A DNA stretch of 64,000 nucleotides. Source: Cyanoderma ruficeps. Taxonomy: Eukaryota > Chordata > Aves > Passeriformes > Timaliidae. A model generated the notes under the pieces. The model made no database searches, was not told the DNA's origin, and worked only from the letters and a program-made list of their open reading frames with translations. Below, one piece after another: positions 22,926 through 34,416 of this stretch (position 1 is its first letter; each line of letters opens with the position of its first letter). The position numbers were made by a program, and so were the translations under genes. The stretch lies in contig VZDJ01000046.1 of the NCBI GenBank assembly GCA_008694505.1, positions 558,388 to 622,387 of the forward strand. The letters run 5' to 3'.

Positions 22926-23060
22926 TTATTTGAAATTTTGGGGTTTTTTGGAGGTTAAGTAGCCCGTTCCCATTGGTGAGGGCAAGGTGAGAGCTTCACT
23001 GTTTTAAATCACAAGCTCTGGCTATTTCAGTGCTGTTATTATTATTATCATTTAACCTCG
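22926..23060 (+). repeat. Inverted repeat E, left arm
   Basis: Matches the reverse complement of 24996-25137. Shared blocks include TTTGAAATTTTGGGGTTT, GGTGAGGGCAAGG, GAGAGCTTCACTGTTT, AAATCACAAGC, CTGGCTATTTCAG and TGTTATTATTATTAT then TTTAACCT. It is not CR1 or any LTR seen here. Confidence 0.85.
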
Positions 23061-23559
23061 GTCTATGATTTGACAGTGATGCCAATGGAGAACTTCCCCA
23101 AATCACATTTCTGTGGTCTTACAATCACCAAGAACAAAAGGTCCTTGTGTTATTCAGGCTGTGACAGATCCCCAGGAGGTCCCCATGCCATGTATTCGCT
23201 TTCTGTGTTTTGCTCAGCTTCCCAAACCCAACCAATGGCATTTTCAGCCCAACGTGATGACAGGGTGACTCCTCATGGTGGCTGAAATTAAACATTATTA
23301 GGACATGAAGCAGTAGAGGGTCTGCTTTGAAATTGTGTTCAGAATAATTTCCTTCAGTTTTTAAGCCCTAGGACTCATTTCTCCAGATCTGGGACCAGCA
23401 ACAGGCTGATCACCAGCTTGTAGGCCTTTCTCATCCATGCTGGCAATGCACAACAATGTGAGGAGGAAATTTATTTTTTTCCACTTTTTCTGTTCTGATT
23501 ATTTTGATCGTGTCTTCTTAGGACTGAAGGATTTAAGGGAATGTCTCAGAACACGGCTG

Positions 23560-23850
23560 TTGGTCAGGGTGGAAGGGCAAGTGGTGATAGGACAAGGAGG
23601 ATGGTTTTATGGTGGAGAGGGAATGGATAGATGGGATTTTGGGAAGGAATTCTTGGCTGGGAGGGTGGGGAGGTTCCAGAACAGGGTGCCCAGAGATTTG
23701 TGGCTGCCCCTGGATCCCTGGAAGTGTCCAAGGCCAGGTTGGACGGGGCTTGGAGCAACCTGGGCTGGTGGAAGGTGTCCCTGCCCACGGCAGGGCGTTG
23801 AAACCAGACCTTTGAGGTCCCTTCTGTGATTCCATGGTTCTATTATTCCC
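23560..23850 (+). mobile_element. CR1 3' end, sense
   Basis: Contains GATGGTTTTATGGTGGAGAG, AGGTTCCAGAACAGGGTGCC, GTCCAAGGCCAGGTTGGACG and GGTCCCTTCTGTGATTCCAT, with a decayed octamer tail. Lies between the two arms of inverted repeat E. Confidence 0.92.
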
Positions 23851-23853
23851 TGG

Positions 23854-23881
23854 TTTTATGGCCCTGCCAAGGGCCATAAAA
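23854..23881. other. Perfect 12-bp hairpin at a CR1 3' boundary
   Basis: TTTTATGGCCCT (23854-23865) and AGGGCCATAAAA (23870-23881) are exact inverted repeats around a 4-base loop (GCCA). No run of T follows to suggest a terminator function. Confidence 0.9.
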
Positions 23882-24784
23882 ATCAATGCATGACAAAGTT
23901 CTGGGTCTTGATCCACCTGAGCACCAGACGTGTTCATGGAAGGTGGAGCTGTTTCCTTCTGGAAAAGGAGCTGCAGCTCAGGTTTTGAGGTTCCTCTTTC
24001 GGTTGGGTGAGGCAGGGGATTTGTTGACATTCCCATCTTTAGGGGCTGAGCTCCTTCAGCAGTTTCCTCACCTGCACTCCCCCAGTGATGAATTTCTCCC
24101 ACAACTGGAGAAATTTCAGACAAGCGTTGGGTATATTCGTCTCCCTTTTCTGCTTTGAGATTTACACAAGAGCTCCAGCTATAATCAGAGTTCCTGTCAT
24201 CCACAGCTTATCTGCTGACTTAAAATTGCTTGTAAATCATCCAGCCTGCGTCTGGGGCTTTGCAATTTCCTTATTCCTGGGTGTCTAAATAGACCTGAAA
24301 TTCCCTAGCCTTGTCCTCAAGTGTTTGGGATTATGAAAGTGGGGAGATAATGGTGGATCTCCAGCTCGCAGGTGGGCAGCTGGGGCAGAGGAGCTGTCTG
24401 AAAGTCATGTTTTGTAGGGCTGAGCCCCTTCTCCCTCAGGAACCACAGATCCAGCCTCCAAACCATGCTTCCTCTCACGAGCTATTTATAAAAAGTGGCT
24501 TTTATGCTGTGGGAGCTGCATCAAATTTTTCTGCTTCCCCAACTGGGTGAAACTGAAACCCACAGAAAAAAAAAGAAAAAACCAAAACCAAAAAAACAAC
24601 AGATTGCCCAAGCCTGCTGCAGGGAGGTGAGCAGCTCCTCCAGCACCCAGACCCCCTCCCTTCTCCAAATGGAGCCTGCAAATCAAAAAAACTTCTGCAA
24701 GCCAAAAAAATTGCTTAACTGCCTCAAATTGATTCCATGGTTTTATTAAGATATTTTCCCAGCTCTATTATGGTTAATTATTTG

Positions 24785-24900
24785 TATTACAGTAGACTCT
24801 GAGGCCCCAAGCAGAGATCAGGGCCCCATTGTGCTAAATAGTGTACAAGCACTTAATAACAGAATCATTCCTTGCCCCAGATCGCTTGCAATTATGTGGG
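24785..24900. mobile_element. Possible ancient amniote dispersed repeat fossil
   Basis: GAGATCAGGGCCCCATTGTG, GTGTACAAGCACTTAATAAC and CCTTGCCCCAGATCGCTTGC resemble a motif I know as widely dispersed in reptile and bird genomes (aggccccaac...gggccccattgtgcta...). I cannot name the family with certainty; it may be an old CR1/L3-type or SINE 3' end. Confidence 0.4.
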
Positions 24901-24995
24901 GAGCTGCAGTGGAAACACACCACAGCTCATGTGAGCACATTTTAGGAGAGGTTAACGTGGATTTTGGTCCCTCACGAGAGGAACCCGCTCTTAAA

Positions 24996-25137
24996 GAGGT
25001 TAAATAATAATAATAACAGCCCTGAAATAGCCAGAACTTGTATCTGCTTGTGATTTGAAACAGTGAAGCTCTCGCCTTGCCCTCACCAACATGAGTGGGC
25101 TACTTGACCTCCAAAAAAACCCCAAAATTTCAAATAT
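24996..25137 (-). repeat. Inverted repeat E, right arm
   Basis: Reverse-complement partner of 22926-23060, with a spacer of about 1.9 kb. It carries small insertions, for example AGATACAAG beside the AAATCACAAGC block, and ends at CCAAAATTTCAAATA. Confidence 0.85.
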
Positions 25138-27600
25138 CAAGAGTGCAGCCCCACTCTTCCTGCTGAGCTCAGGTGGGAAAACCTGGAGGGAGAATCTTGA
25201 TGTTCAACCAAGAGATGAACACTCCACCTGGCTTAAGGCTTTGTAAGGGGAAGAAAGAGGAAAGAAAAGTGGGGGAAAGTGAGCAGGTTCCTGTGCTGCT
25301 TTCCCCTTCACCTTTGGTTTGTGCTCAGAGCCTGGGCTGAGGGAGGTTCATGAGGGAGCTGGTTACCCTGGGGACTTCCAGCCTCATCTTGCAGAGGCAA
25401 AGCTTTCCTCTGCTCAGCTGAGTGCTGAGAGGAGCACCAGCCTTGCAGGGACCCTGCTTCGTCCCAGCCTGAGCGAGGAAGTGGAGTAAAAATGAAGAAG
25501 AGGAGCCCCGTGTGTCTCCTTCTCTCTCCTCCCACCCCGCTCCACTGCCAGATCTCTGTGGCCGCATCTCACCCCTTGAGATGAGTGGGAGATCTCACCT
25601 CTCACCCCTTGAGATGAGTGGGAGATCTCATCTACCAAGGGGTCAGCACTGGGGGAGCTTTTCCACACCTTCAAGAGAACGGGGAGAATTTTGAGACCTC
25701 AAAGCCTCGCTGGAGGTGATGTTTGGGGCTGGGAGCGTGGCAGGTTTGGGGTGAACGGGCAGCTGGTGATTCAAGCAAGGTGTTGCTTGTACCCCAGGTG
25801 CTTCTGAGCTCTGGGCGACCCTTCAGGGACTTCACATCTCCTCATTTCCCACCTCTCCCCAGGGCTGAGAGGATGCTGTGAAAAGCAGCAAACCGCGGCC
25901 CCAAGTCGGGGAAAAATCTAATTGTTTGCGAGCACTAAGCTCAGGACTCAAGCGGAGCAGGAACCTCTGGAGATAACGCCGTGTCTCTGCGTGTGTGTGT
26001 GTGTGTGTCTGCGCCTAAAACGGCCTCGCCGAATCCCCCGGCTTTAGCAGGGCTTTGAAAAAGATCTGGGTGGTGATTCAAAATCCAGGTTATGACCTGT
26101 GACCTTTGGATGAGAAATTGTTGCCATTTAGGATGTGTTAGGAGGTCCATCCTTTTCATCAAATGCGTGTTTCTTCTTGCTGCGGGAGGCAATCACACCG
26201 GTATATCATTAACTCGCAGAAAAGGAGGCTGTAAAAGAAGTTGATGGGGGACCTTAGCCCACACCCTGCTGGGGTCTGCTCGGAGCACAATATCCCAGCG
26301 ACCATGAGATTAAGCTAAAGAGAAAAGTGAAAATGCTTTTCACGATTCACACGCCCTTTAGATTGTTNTTAGTTGGTGCTGGCTAATCACAAGTGAGGGC
26401 AAATTTCATATAAAATATCTCGGGCCATTGTCAACCTAATGCGGCGTGACAGTGCCAGCACAAAGGGGGATTCATTCACCCCAGCAGGTAATAAGGACGA
26501 TTTGCCATACCAACCAGGCAGTCTCGAGGGGGGCTGTCAAACACGATCAGAGCAGCGAAATGGAGCCTCACATTCCATTCTCAGGTGGGCGAGGGCGATC
26601 CTTTTGTTCCACCATGTTGCTTCTGATAACAGAATACAATTATATTCCTTTTTTTTTTTTTTTGCTGTTTTTTGCTTCCCTGTATCCTACTGACCGTTGG
26701 GGCTGTTTTGCACAGCACTCTTTGGGGCTTGCCTTCTTTTTTTGCATTATTTATTTTATTTTATTTTTTGTTTTCCCCCCGAAGCCAGGAGGGACCCCCA
26801 ACGATCCTTTAACCTGCAAGGCACCCCGGAGAATTTCACCCCAGTGAATTTCCCCTCTCCTTTTCCTGCGCCTTCCCCTTTCATTAAGGGCTCTGTCCCG
26901 CCACAATGAGCGCCCTGTATCTCAGCTAATCAGCCCCGACTGGCACACAGCTTCCTTTTGTCCGTAGCCTCCCAGGGATGTTGGGGAGACCAGGGCTCGG
27001 GGTAATTCGGGGCGGACCGAGAGGACCTTGTGCTGCTGCTCCAGGCCGATGGAATATTCAGGAGAAGGCATTTCTGGGATATCGGGAGGAGGGGGATCAG
27101 AAGCCGGCCGAGCGTTTCACACATGACCAAGCCGACAGAAAGATAAAACATTCAGCGGGGTGGGCAGGGAGACAAACACGGTGATGATTAGATCAGCAGA
27201 GAGATAAGGCGATAGAGAGAGAGATAAGGGGATGTTTGCTTTGCAGGTATCACACTCAGGGTTGCTGATACCAGACCGTCCCGCTGATTTGCCTGTCTTG
27301 GGGGTCTGGTTACCTGCGAGATCACCTGGGGTTGTTTTGACAGTGGCTAATTAAGGAGAGCATTCCAGCCTTCAGCCCACCCTGGACTCCGGCTCTCACC
27401 GGGGCTGGGAGGGAGCACCGGCCCCAATCCCAGGGCACAAGGTTTGCAGGCTGCCCCGGCGTCTGGCAATCCGGCTCTACCTGTTTCAGGTACAGCCTGA
27501 AAAGTTTGGAAGTTCCAGAAAGGTTTGGAAGTGCCAGAAAGATTTGGAGGTTTGAGCGCCAAGCTGGAGGTGGCGGCTCTGTTGAGCTCCAGTGCGACGA
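25138..27600. other. Intronic DNA; small repeats and candidate regulatory sites
   Basis: Contains a 33-bp unit twice (25566-25632, CACCCCTTGAGATGAGTGGG), a (GT)n run at 25990-26009, a perfect DR1 nuclear-receptor motif at 26093-26105, and AT-rich repeat-free sequence around 26290-26480 with an N at 26368. No exon recognised. Confidence 0.45.
26093..26105 (-). promoter_or_regulatory. Perfect DR1 nuclear-receptor half-site pair
   Basis: TGACCTGTGACCT on the plus strand is AGGTCA, one spacer base, AGGTCA on the minus strand, the canonical DR1 element bound by RXR heterodimers, HNF4 and COUP-TF. It lies in repeat-free intron. Occupancy is unknown. Confidence 0.45.
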
Positions 27601-27604
27601 CAAC

Positions 27605-27750
27605 TATGAGCAGCCAACAGAGAGAAAGTGAGAAGGAAAAGAGAAAGGGAGAGAGAAAGAGAAAGGAAAAAAAATGGAGAGAAAAAGAAAAAAGGAAAAG
27701 AGAAAGAGAAAAATAATAAGAAAAAGAAAAAGAAAAATAAGAAAAAAGAC
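27605..27750. repeat. Purine-rich (GAAA/AAAAG) low-complexity tract
   Basis: About 145 bp of nearly pure purine on the plus strand with AGAAAGAGAAAGG-type irregular units. Lys/Glu/Arg frames on + and Phe/Ser frames on - are artefacts. Confidence 0.9.
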
Positions 27751-28540
27751 CCCATCATTCAGATGTTTTGGGGAAACTTGGCCTTCAGGGTTTTACAAGC
27801 TGTGCTAATCCAACCTCCTTCAATCCAACATTCCCTCTTATCTGTATCGCCTTCATGTTCCCTGGCAGGAATTGCCCATTTAATAATTTCCCTCCAATGA
27901 GCTGAATCACAGCTAATCTGATCAAATGTCTTTTTAGGGCCTTTCATCTTCCCGGGGATGTGTTGACACTAGCACAGCTGGTTCAGAGGAAACAAGAACT
28001 CAATCAGAACTCCATTCAAAACACAGATGGAACCCAAACCTAACCTTTCCTTTCAGATATGCAAAAGTGTGGTTAACTTCTTGTTACTGTACATTTGCGT
28101 AAGGCTTTGCATTTAGGGGCCTGATTTTTAACTGGTTAAAAAAAGCCAAGCAAACCCTGGAGCTGGATTTTGGTGAGGAACTGTGCAGAATGAGCTGGGC
28201 ACGGGGCTGACAGGGCTCTCTGTGGGGAAGGGGACAGGCTGTGGTGTCACACAGAGCCCGTGGGGCAGCTCCTGGTTGGCATCAGCTGCTGTGCTGTGGG
28301 TTCTGTGTTTCTCCCAGAGCTGTGGCTGCTCTTGGAGCCACCCTCATCCCATTCCAGGGAAAGCCTCGGTTACCTGCAGCCCCCAGGGGCTGCTGTTCTG
28401 GCAGAGTGGGCTTCCCTAGGTTTGGGAAGGAGATATGGGAATGCTGCTGAAGAGGAGGGGATGTGACACGAGCCTGCACACTGGCAATGGCAGCAGGAGT
28501 TTGGGTTTCTGGTCAATGACTCCAGAACATCCAGGCCAGT
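27751..28540. other. Intronic DNA without recognisable features
   Basis: An AT-rich repeat-free stretch at about 27800-28130 includes GCTAATCTGATCAAATGTC. Nothing further recognised. Confidence 0.4.
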
Positions 28541-28544
28541 CTGC

Positions 28545-28722
28545 ACAGGAGCCTGGAGTTGTGGAATTCCCACCCCTGGAAATGTTCAAGGCTGGGCTGG
28601 ATGGAGCTCTGAGTAACCTGGGATAGTGGAAGTTGTCCCTGCCCACAGCAGGGAGTTGGAATGACATGATCTTAAGGTCCCTTCCCATCCAAACCACTCT
28701 GCGATTCATAATTCTCTGATTG
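28545..28722 (+). mobile_element. CR1 3' end, sense
   Basis: CACCCCTGGAAATGTTCAAG, GGCTGGGCTGGATGGAGCTC, CCTGCCCACAGCAGGGAGTT and GGTCCCTTCCCATCCAAACC, with a diverged octamer tail (CGATTCATAATTCTCTGATT). Confidence 0.9.
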
Positions 28723-28957
28723 CTGTCCTACAAGGAACGAGGAATGCAATTAGTGATCCTTCTGCATCCAAGGGATCCCAGGCAGCCATTTAGGCTCTGC
28801 TGCTGTTCAAAGGTTCCCAAGTAATCCAGGATAAGATTGATGGGGATTTATGTAACTCTGGACACATTTTAATGCAACGTGGAGCTGCTCTGGAACATCC
28901 TGGAGCTGGGCCAAGGCCTGTAACCAGACGAGGCACTGGTTAGAAAGTCTCCAGTGT

Positions 28958-29050
28958 CATAGAATAATCGAATATTTTGGGTTAGAAGGGACATTTAAAG
29001 GTCCTCTAGTCCCACCCCTTTGCAATGAGGTGACCACAACTCAGCCCAGA
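28958..29050 (-). mobile_element. CR1 3' end fragment, antisense
   Basis: Starts CATAGAATAATCGAATATTT then GGGTTAGAAGGGACATTTAA, AGGTCCTCTAGTCC and TTTGCAATGAGGTGACCACA. Truncated after about 90 bp. Confidence 0.8.
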
Positions 29051-29859
29051 GGCAGCTGGAGATGCTGAGGTTCTCCTGGAAGGCCCCACGGATAAACAGT
29101 GATCCCAGCATCGGCATCACTCCTGATGGAGTAATAACTCATCACGCAGCAGTGGCTGAGGAGAAAACTCCTGCCTTTTCCCCCTCCCCTGTGGAATGCT
29201 GCAGGCTGAAATGGTGCCCAAAGCTCAGGCTGGAGTTTAAGATGAGCTTTCTGCCCGTTGCTTTGCAAACGGGGAAACTGAGGCAGAGTTTTGGAGTCAC
29301 CCTTGTCCAGAGAGGCCCCTTTGTGCAGCACGTGAATTCCCACCAGGCTCTGATCTTCCCAAAGCCTCTGGCCACAAGGACTCCCGATGCTGCTGAGGTG
29401 GAGCAGGAAATCAGGGTCAGGACAGGTTAGGCTTGGGAGTGACACCAAGGAAAGAAACAAAAGGTTTAAAGATTTGGGAATCTCAAGATCTCCTCCTTAA
29501 GCTTTCACTCAGGAAAGTGTTTTCCAACATAACCAGGATGAACTCCGCTCACGCTGCAGAATTTGGGAATGCGCTCTGTGGAATGAGTCTCCCTCCCACC
29601 GGGAAGGCTGAGCTGTCCCCTCCTTCTGCAGTCCTCGTGCTGAGCCCATCCAAGGCCACAACTTCCATCCCAAGGGGTGGAAAGCAAACAGCACGTGTGG
29701 GACAAGGACCCACTTCTCAGGAGAAAAGGGGAAATTGAGGAGGTGCCAGTCTGAGGTGCTGCAGGAGACCAACACGCCGCAGGTGGCTGTTGCTTGCCAA
29801 GGCCGGGAGTGTCCCAACTTCAGGGACAGAAAGATGAGCAGGCACAGCAGCAGTTCAAG
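29050..29859. other. Intronic DNA; possible old repeat traces
   Basis: GCAAACGGGGAAACTGAGGCAGAG near 29266 recalls the common MIR/L2-type tail, but the match is short. No exon recognised. Confidence 0.3.
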
Positions 29860-30085
29860 GGAACAACCGTTTCTTTAATTCAAAAATCTGACTCTATTTA
29901 TACACATTTGTACAAAGGCCAAGAGATTGGCTACTTCAGGTTGCCACCTCTCTAACCTGGATCGTGGACATCACCATCAATCAATTCTTCCCTCAGAGGA
30001 GAAGTGTGTAAACATTCTAAAAATACACATTGTTCGCATGAAGCTGCATGAGAATCTGCAGCGACAAAGACAGAAGGCAGAAAAT
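29860..30085 (-). mobile_element. LTR family C fragment, copy 2
   Basis: Homologous to 13600-13830. On the minus strand: GTGTATAAATAGAGTCAG (TATA box, near 29895) then GAATTAAAGAAACGG (poly(A)-like), followed by GCTGTGCCTGCTCATC. This is the promoter to poly(A) order of an LTR. Better preserved TATA than copy 1. Confidence 0.7.
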
Positions 30086-30373
30086 TCAAAATGACAGGTG
30101 ATGAGGATGGGTCAAGGGGAATGGGAAACAGGGACATCTCCAGAGGGAAGCTGAGGGAAGCTGGAGGCTGAGTCAGGCTTAGAGAGGCTTTTAAGCCAGG
30201 CTTAAAACCCTTCTGTTTTTTTTATCTGAGATGGGATCCTCTCTTGATACCGTTGAGAGGAATGTGAGAAAAGTGAAGCTCACCTGCCTCTGAGGCTGCC
30301 AGAGCCAATATTTGGTTTCCAGCTTTCCCTCTGAGCACTGTCAGGATCCCAGCAGACGTGACACCCTGTGATC

Positions 30374-30414
30374 ATCCTCCTCCTCCTCCTCCTCCTCCTC
30401 CTCTTCCTCCTCCC
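30374..30414. repeat. (TCC)n microsatellite
   Basis: About 13 trinucleotide units with one TTCC break. Confidence 0.93.
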
Positions 30415-30687
30415 CTGCAATGGGAACGATGCTTGTTCCCCTCCAGCACTTGGGCACAGTCTGTGGATGGATCTGTCAGCCAGAATGTGCCAAGGAGTTC
30501 CCTGTTCTCTGCCTTCCCCTGGTGCTGGGCCAATGTTTAATAGCTCTGATTGGCAAATGATTTCCTGCTTGGTGATCATTTAAAAAAAAAAAAAGGCTTT
30601 TAACTTTTTTTTTTTCCTTTTCCCCCACCTTCACTTCTTTCCTTGTGGAGAAATATGTCCTGTGAAAATGTGAATCTTCATTTCTTG

Positions 30688-30990
30688 CAATGGTTTGGGT
30701 TGGAAGAGACCTTTAAAGTTCATCTTGTCCAACTCCCCTGCAGTGAGCAGAGACACCTTTCCAATAGATCAGGTTCCTCAAAGCTCCACCTAATTTCACC
30801 TTGGCTCCTTCCAGGGATGGGGCATCCACCATCTCTTTGAACAACTTGTTCCAGATCTTCACCACCCTCATCATAAAAAAATGAATTCCTTTTGTCTGGA
30901 TCCACATCTTTTTAGTTTAAAACCACTACTCCTATTTTAGTTCAACAGTCCCTACTGAGAAGTCTCTGCCCAGTTTCCTTCTAAGCCCCC
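30688..30990 (-). mobile_element. CR1 3' end, antisense
   Basis: Starts CAATGGTTTGGGTTGGAAGA, continues GTTCATCTTGTCCAACTCCC, TCCAGGGATGGGGCATCCAC, AACTTGTTCCAGATCTTCAC and into TTTAAAACCACTACTCC, a longer copy of about 300 bp reaching the 5' part of the CR1 3' region. Confidence 0.9.
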
Positions 30991-33900
30991 AAAGAGCATC
31001 GTAAGGTGGGGGACATCATCCCCCTATCCTCAGCCAGGTTTTGGCTTTCAGGGCTCTGCTGGTTTAGCAGAGCCCAGCTGTGCTGAGGGGGCTGGAGCAT
31101 CCTCTGCTGGAATCTGGGACAGGCTGGGCTGCTCTGCTCCTCCTGCACGTGGATTTCGGGGCCAGCAGGCAATGCCATTTGTGTTGGTATAAGCCAGCAG
31201 TGATGCCTCCGTGTGCTTTTGCAAATCCTGGGAGCTCTGACTCACCGGTCCCATGTGTTTTCACTCCTGCTGTTCAGGAAGCAGCTGAGCCTGCAAGGCT
31301 TTCAGAGCCTACAGAAACTCCCTCTCCCAGGGGCCACCAGCTCCTCGACAAACTGAGCAGGCTCATTCGGCATTAATCCTTTCTGGGATTCTTCTTTTTC
31401 ATCCCAAGTGATGCAGTGTGAGCTTTTCCTTCAAACCCTTCTGGCTTATCTTCATGGGGATGTTTTCTGGGCGACCCTCCCCAGGAGGGAATGGCACGGC
31501 TCTGCTCCCACACCCAGGGAAGGAGTCTCCCTTGATGGACTCAAGGAGGAGAGCACAGCTGGGTGGTCATCTTCAAAACCCAAATTCACCTCGCCTTAGT
31601 CAAAGGCTGGGCTGCCAAAACTCTTCAATAATTCCTCGCCACCTTTTTCCACTTCCAACACCCTTGATGCCAAAGGTGCAGGGAGGACCACAGGAACCAG
31701 GGAAAACTGGGCTAGGACGGGCCCCCAGTGTGAAAGGCTGGGTTGTGCTGCTCCAAATACCAGAAACACCAGGTTGTTCCCAGCTTTATTTCCAGTTTCT
31801 TAGTTCTTAGGGTTTATTTAGTTTATTTGGTCGGGTTTTTCCCCTTTTAATCCAGAGTCAGTGTAGTGTCAACTGTTGTGTAAATCCTAACTGACAGCTC
31901 TGGGTTTAGATCCCCTCCAGCCAAGGAGGGAATTGAAACCCTTTCTCACACTCCCTCATGTTCTTAGGGAACAATTTCTGCCACAAAATCATTGGAAAGC
32001 CTTTGCACCTTCCACCCCTCAAAGATGGGTGTCTGTCACACTCCCTCATGTTCTTAGGGAACAATTTCTGCCACAAAATCATTGGAAAGCCTTTGCACCT
32101 TCCACTCCTCAAAGATGGGTGTCTGTCACACTCCCTCATGTTCTTAGGGAACAATTTCTGCCACAAAATCACTGGAAAGCCTTTGCACCTTCCACCCCTC
32201 AAAGATGGGTGTCTCAAGCAGCTGGAGCTAGAGGCACCTTTCTGTAGACTTTTTGACTTTGAAAACAAAGCTCAGAGAAACCAGCACGACTCCTCTCCAC
32301 AGTCCTGCTAAACAGATAAACCATTTCCTCTATTTCACTCCATTTTTAGCAAAATGCCTCTCCCAAGGGGACTCCAGAAGGCTGTGGTGTCAGAAATCCA
32401 GGGCTCACAGCGACACCTTTCCTACCATGGAACAGGGAGCAGGATCCTCTCCTCAAGAGCAGACTTGGCTGGGAATTCTTTCCCTCATTGTCGGGGACAA
32501 TTCTATTCTTTCCCATGTTGTTTATACATTATCCAGCCCAAAAAGGCACTGAGTCAGTGCTTCACTCTGAGGACTCTGTTTCAAAAAGAAAAGATTCAGG
32601 GTGTCGGGACTGGGGACAGCAGGGCTCAGTGTTACGGTACAGATGTGGTAAAAAAAGGGATTTTCAGAGCAAAATAAACCATTGTATTCATCCTTTTGCA
32701 TCACTATTGTCCATCTTGCCACATGTCTGGGATACCTGCCTGACCTGGGGTTAATCATTTCATCATTCAGGGAAAATAAGTCACTGTCTGGGCAGAAGAA
32801 CACAGGAGAGCAGTTTTCACGTGTTGGACAGCCGAGATATTTATGCAGTCATTCATTTGCCTTCCTCATCCCACAATCTGAGAACCCTCTGCTCAGCTCC
32901 AATTCCTTCTGCCTACAGTTCTGAAGACATCACTGAGTTTAGCATTGCAGACTCCCGTGGAGATAAGCAGGATTGTCCTCGGGTGTACAGATAAGGGAGG
33001 TGAAGCACAGAGCCACTAAAGGATTTGCCCAAAGTCACATAAAATAGCCCTGTCACAACAGGAAAGCAAATCTTAGGTCACATCATCCTCAGGCCCCTGG
33101 ATTATCAAAATTAAACTACTCAGACAAGTGTTTTTTGCATCTCAGGATGGGTTTGGTGCTGGGACAACCTCAGAGAGGTTCTGCATAGGATATTCAGGAG
33201 ACATTCAGTTTCCCAGATTTCAGCCGGGGCTTCTTAGGAAGCCCTTTCCAGAAGGGACCAGTGACTTGGAGACCTCTGCTTTAGGGGACACCCCTAAAGG
33301 TCCTCTGTAAGTCTCAGCATTTTTTCAGTGATATTCAGACCGTGGAAAAGCACCAGACATCCAAGTCTCTGGGCCCTGCAGGGAAACTCAGGAGCCGGCA
33401 GGAATTAAAGGAGCTGTAGCCAGAGCTTTGGTGACCAAAAGAAAGTGGTTAAAACGCTCTGAAGTCAACATCCCCGTGAGATTTCCATCCCTGTTAACCT
33501 CCTCCCGCCAGACGACTTTCCAGAAGCTCCCTTCGAGCCCCAACCAGCCGCTGCCTCCCGCTCCCGGAGCCACCCGGAGAGGAATGAGGCGACCTGACAA
33601 TCACACGGCACTTCCCCGCTATCTCCGCCCGAATCTCTCGCATTTTTATATGGCACCTTAATAACCCCTCATTTCCATTACAAGTGCATGCTTTCCTCCT
33701 GCTTATCTCCGTCCCCATCCACTCCTGCTCCATTCCTGCAGCCGCGCCGCCTCCGGCTACAGCCCCGACCCTGGTGAGCCGGGCAGGGTCGGGGCTGCTC
33801 GGGGAAGGCAGGACAGTCCCGTGCCTCGGGAGGTGGCAGGACGTGATTCACACCGTGGCACCGCTCCATCTGCGTCAATATTGAACCCGGTGCCTTAAGT

Positions 33901-34416
33901 TAGGAGGGGGGTGGGAGATGTTAAACCCGGTGCCCTAATGCCGTGGAGCCATTAAGGAGATCGGCTGCGACTTTCTCAAGAGACAAAACTCCTCGCCACG
34001 GTGCCCCGGGGCCAGATCTCCTTTGCCCTGCCTGCCTACATTCCCCAGGGAGTTACGATCAGATACGACGCGATTTGCTTCCTGTTGTGTGCTCCTAAGT
34101 GGTGGCTGCATTTCAAAAGCAGGGGAGCGATTACGTCCCATCCAGGCTGTAAAAGGCACTGAGCGCTTTCTGGGAAGGGGAGAGTTCGGTGTAATTGGTG
34201 CTGCTTAAGGCAAATCCCATCAATAGCCTTTCAACCAGGGCTAAAAACTGTGGGGAGTTCAGGCGAGATTTAGGGTTTGGTCTCTACAGCCCAAACTGTC
34301 CGCCTGGAACTGCTGGTTCGGCTGTGGCCGAGTCCTGGAAAACACAGGGATTCTCCAGGCTGTGCTGCCTGAAGCTCCCTGGGGTTTGGTGAGCTCTGCC
34401 CCTGGGCAGAGTCATT
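30991..34416. other. Intronic DNA: tandem array, CpG-rich patch, little else
   Basis: Contains the 90-bp array at 31945-32216, a MIR/L2-like trace near 32985-33060 (AGGTGAAGCACAGAGCC, GGATTTGCCCAAAGTCACAT) and a GC/CpG-richer segment at about 33480-33880 (GCCGCGCCGCCTCCGG, GGTCGGGGCTGCTCGGGG). No WNT3A-compatible exon found. Confidence 0.4.
31945..32216. repeat. 90-bp tandem repeat, three copies
   Basis: Copies start at CTCCCTCATGTTCTTAGGG (31951, 32041, 32131) and differ at only a few positions. Because 90 is divisible by three, frames on both strands stay open through the array (104-120 codons), which should not be read as genes. Confidence 0.95.

Noticed and set aside
31945..32216. CRISPR-like array
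   Set aside because: The repeats abut without unique spacers and the DNA is from a vertebrate.
33684..33773. Possible alternative first exon with a hydrophobic leader (MHAFLLLISVP...) and a CTG|GTGAGC donor in a CpG-rich patch
   Set aside because: Splicing to exon 3 would be in phase 0 while exon 3 needs phase 1, so the Wnt frame would be lost; no promoter evidence.
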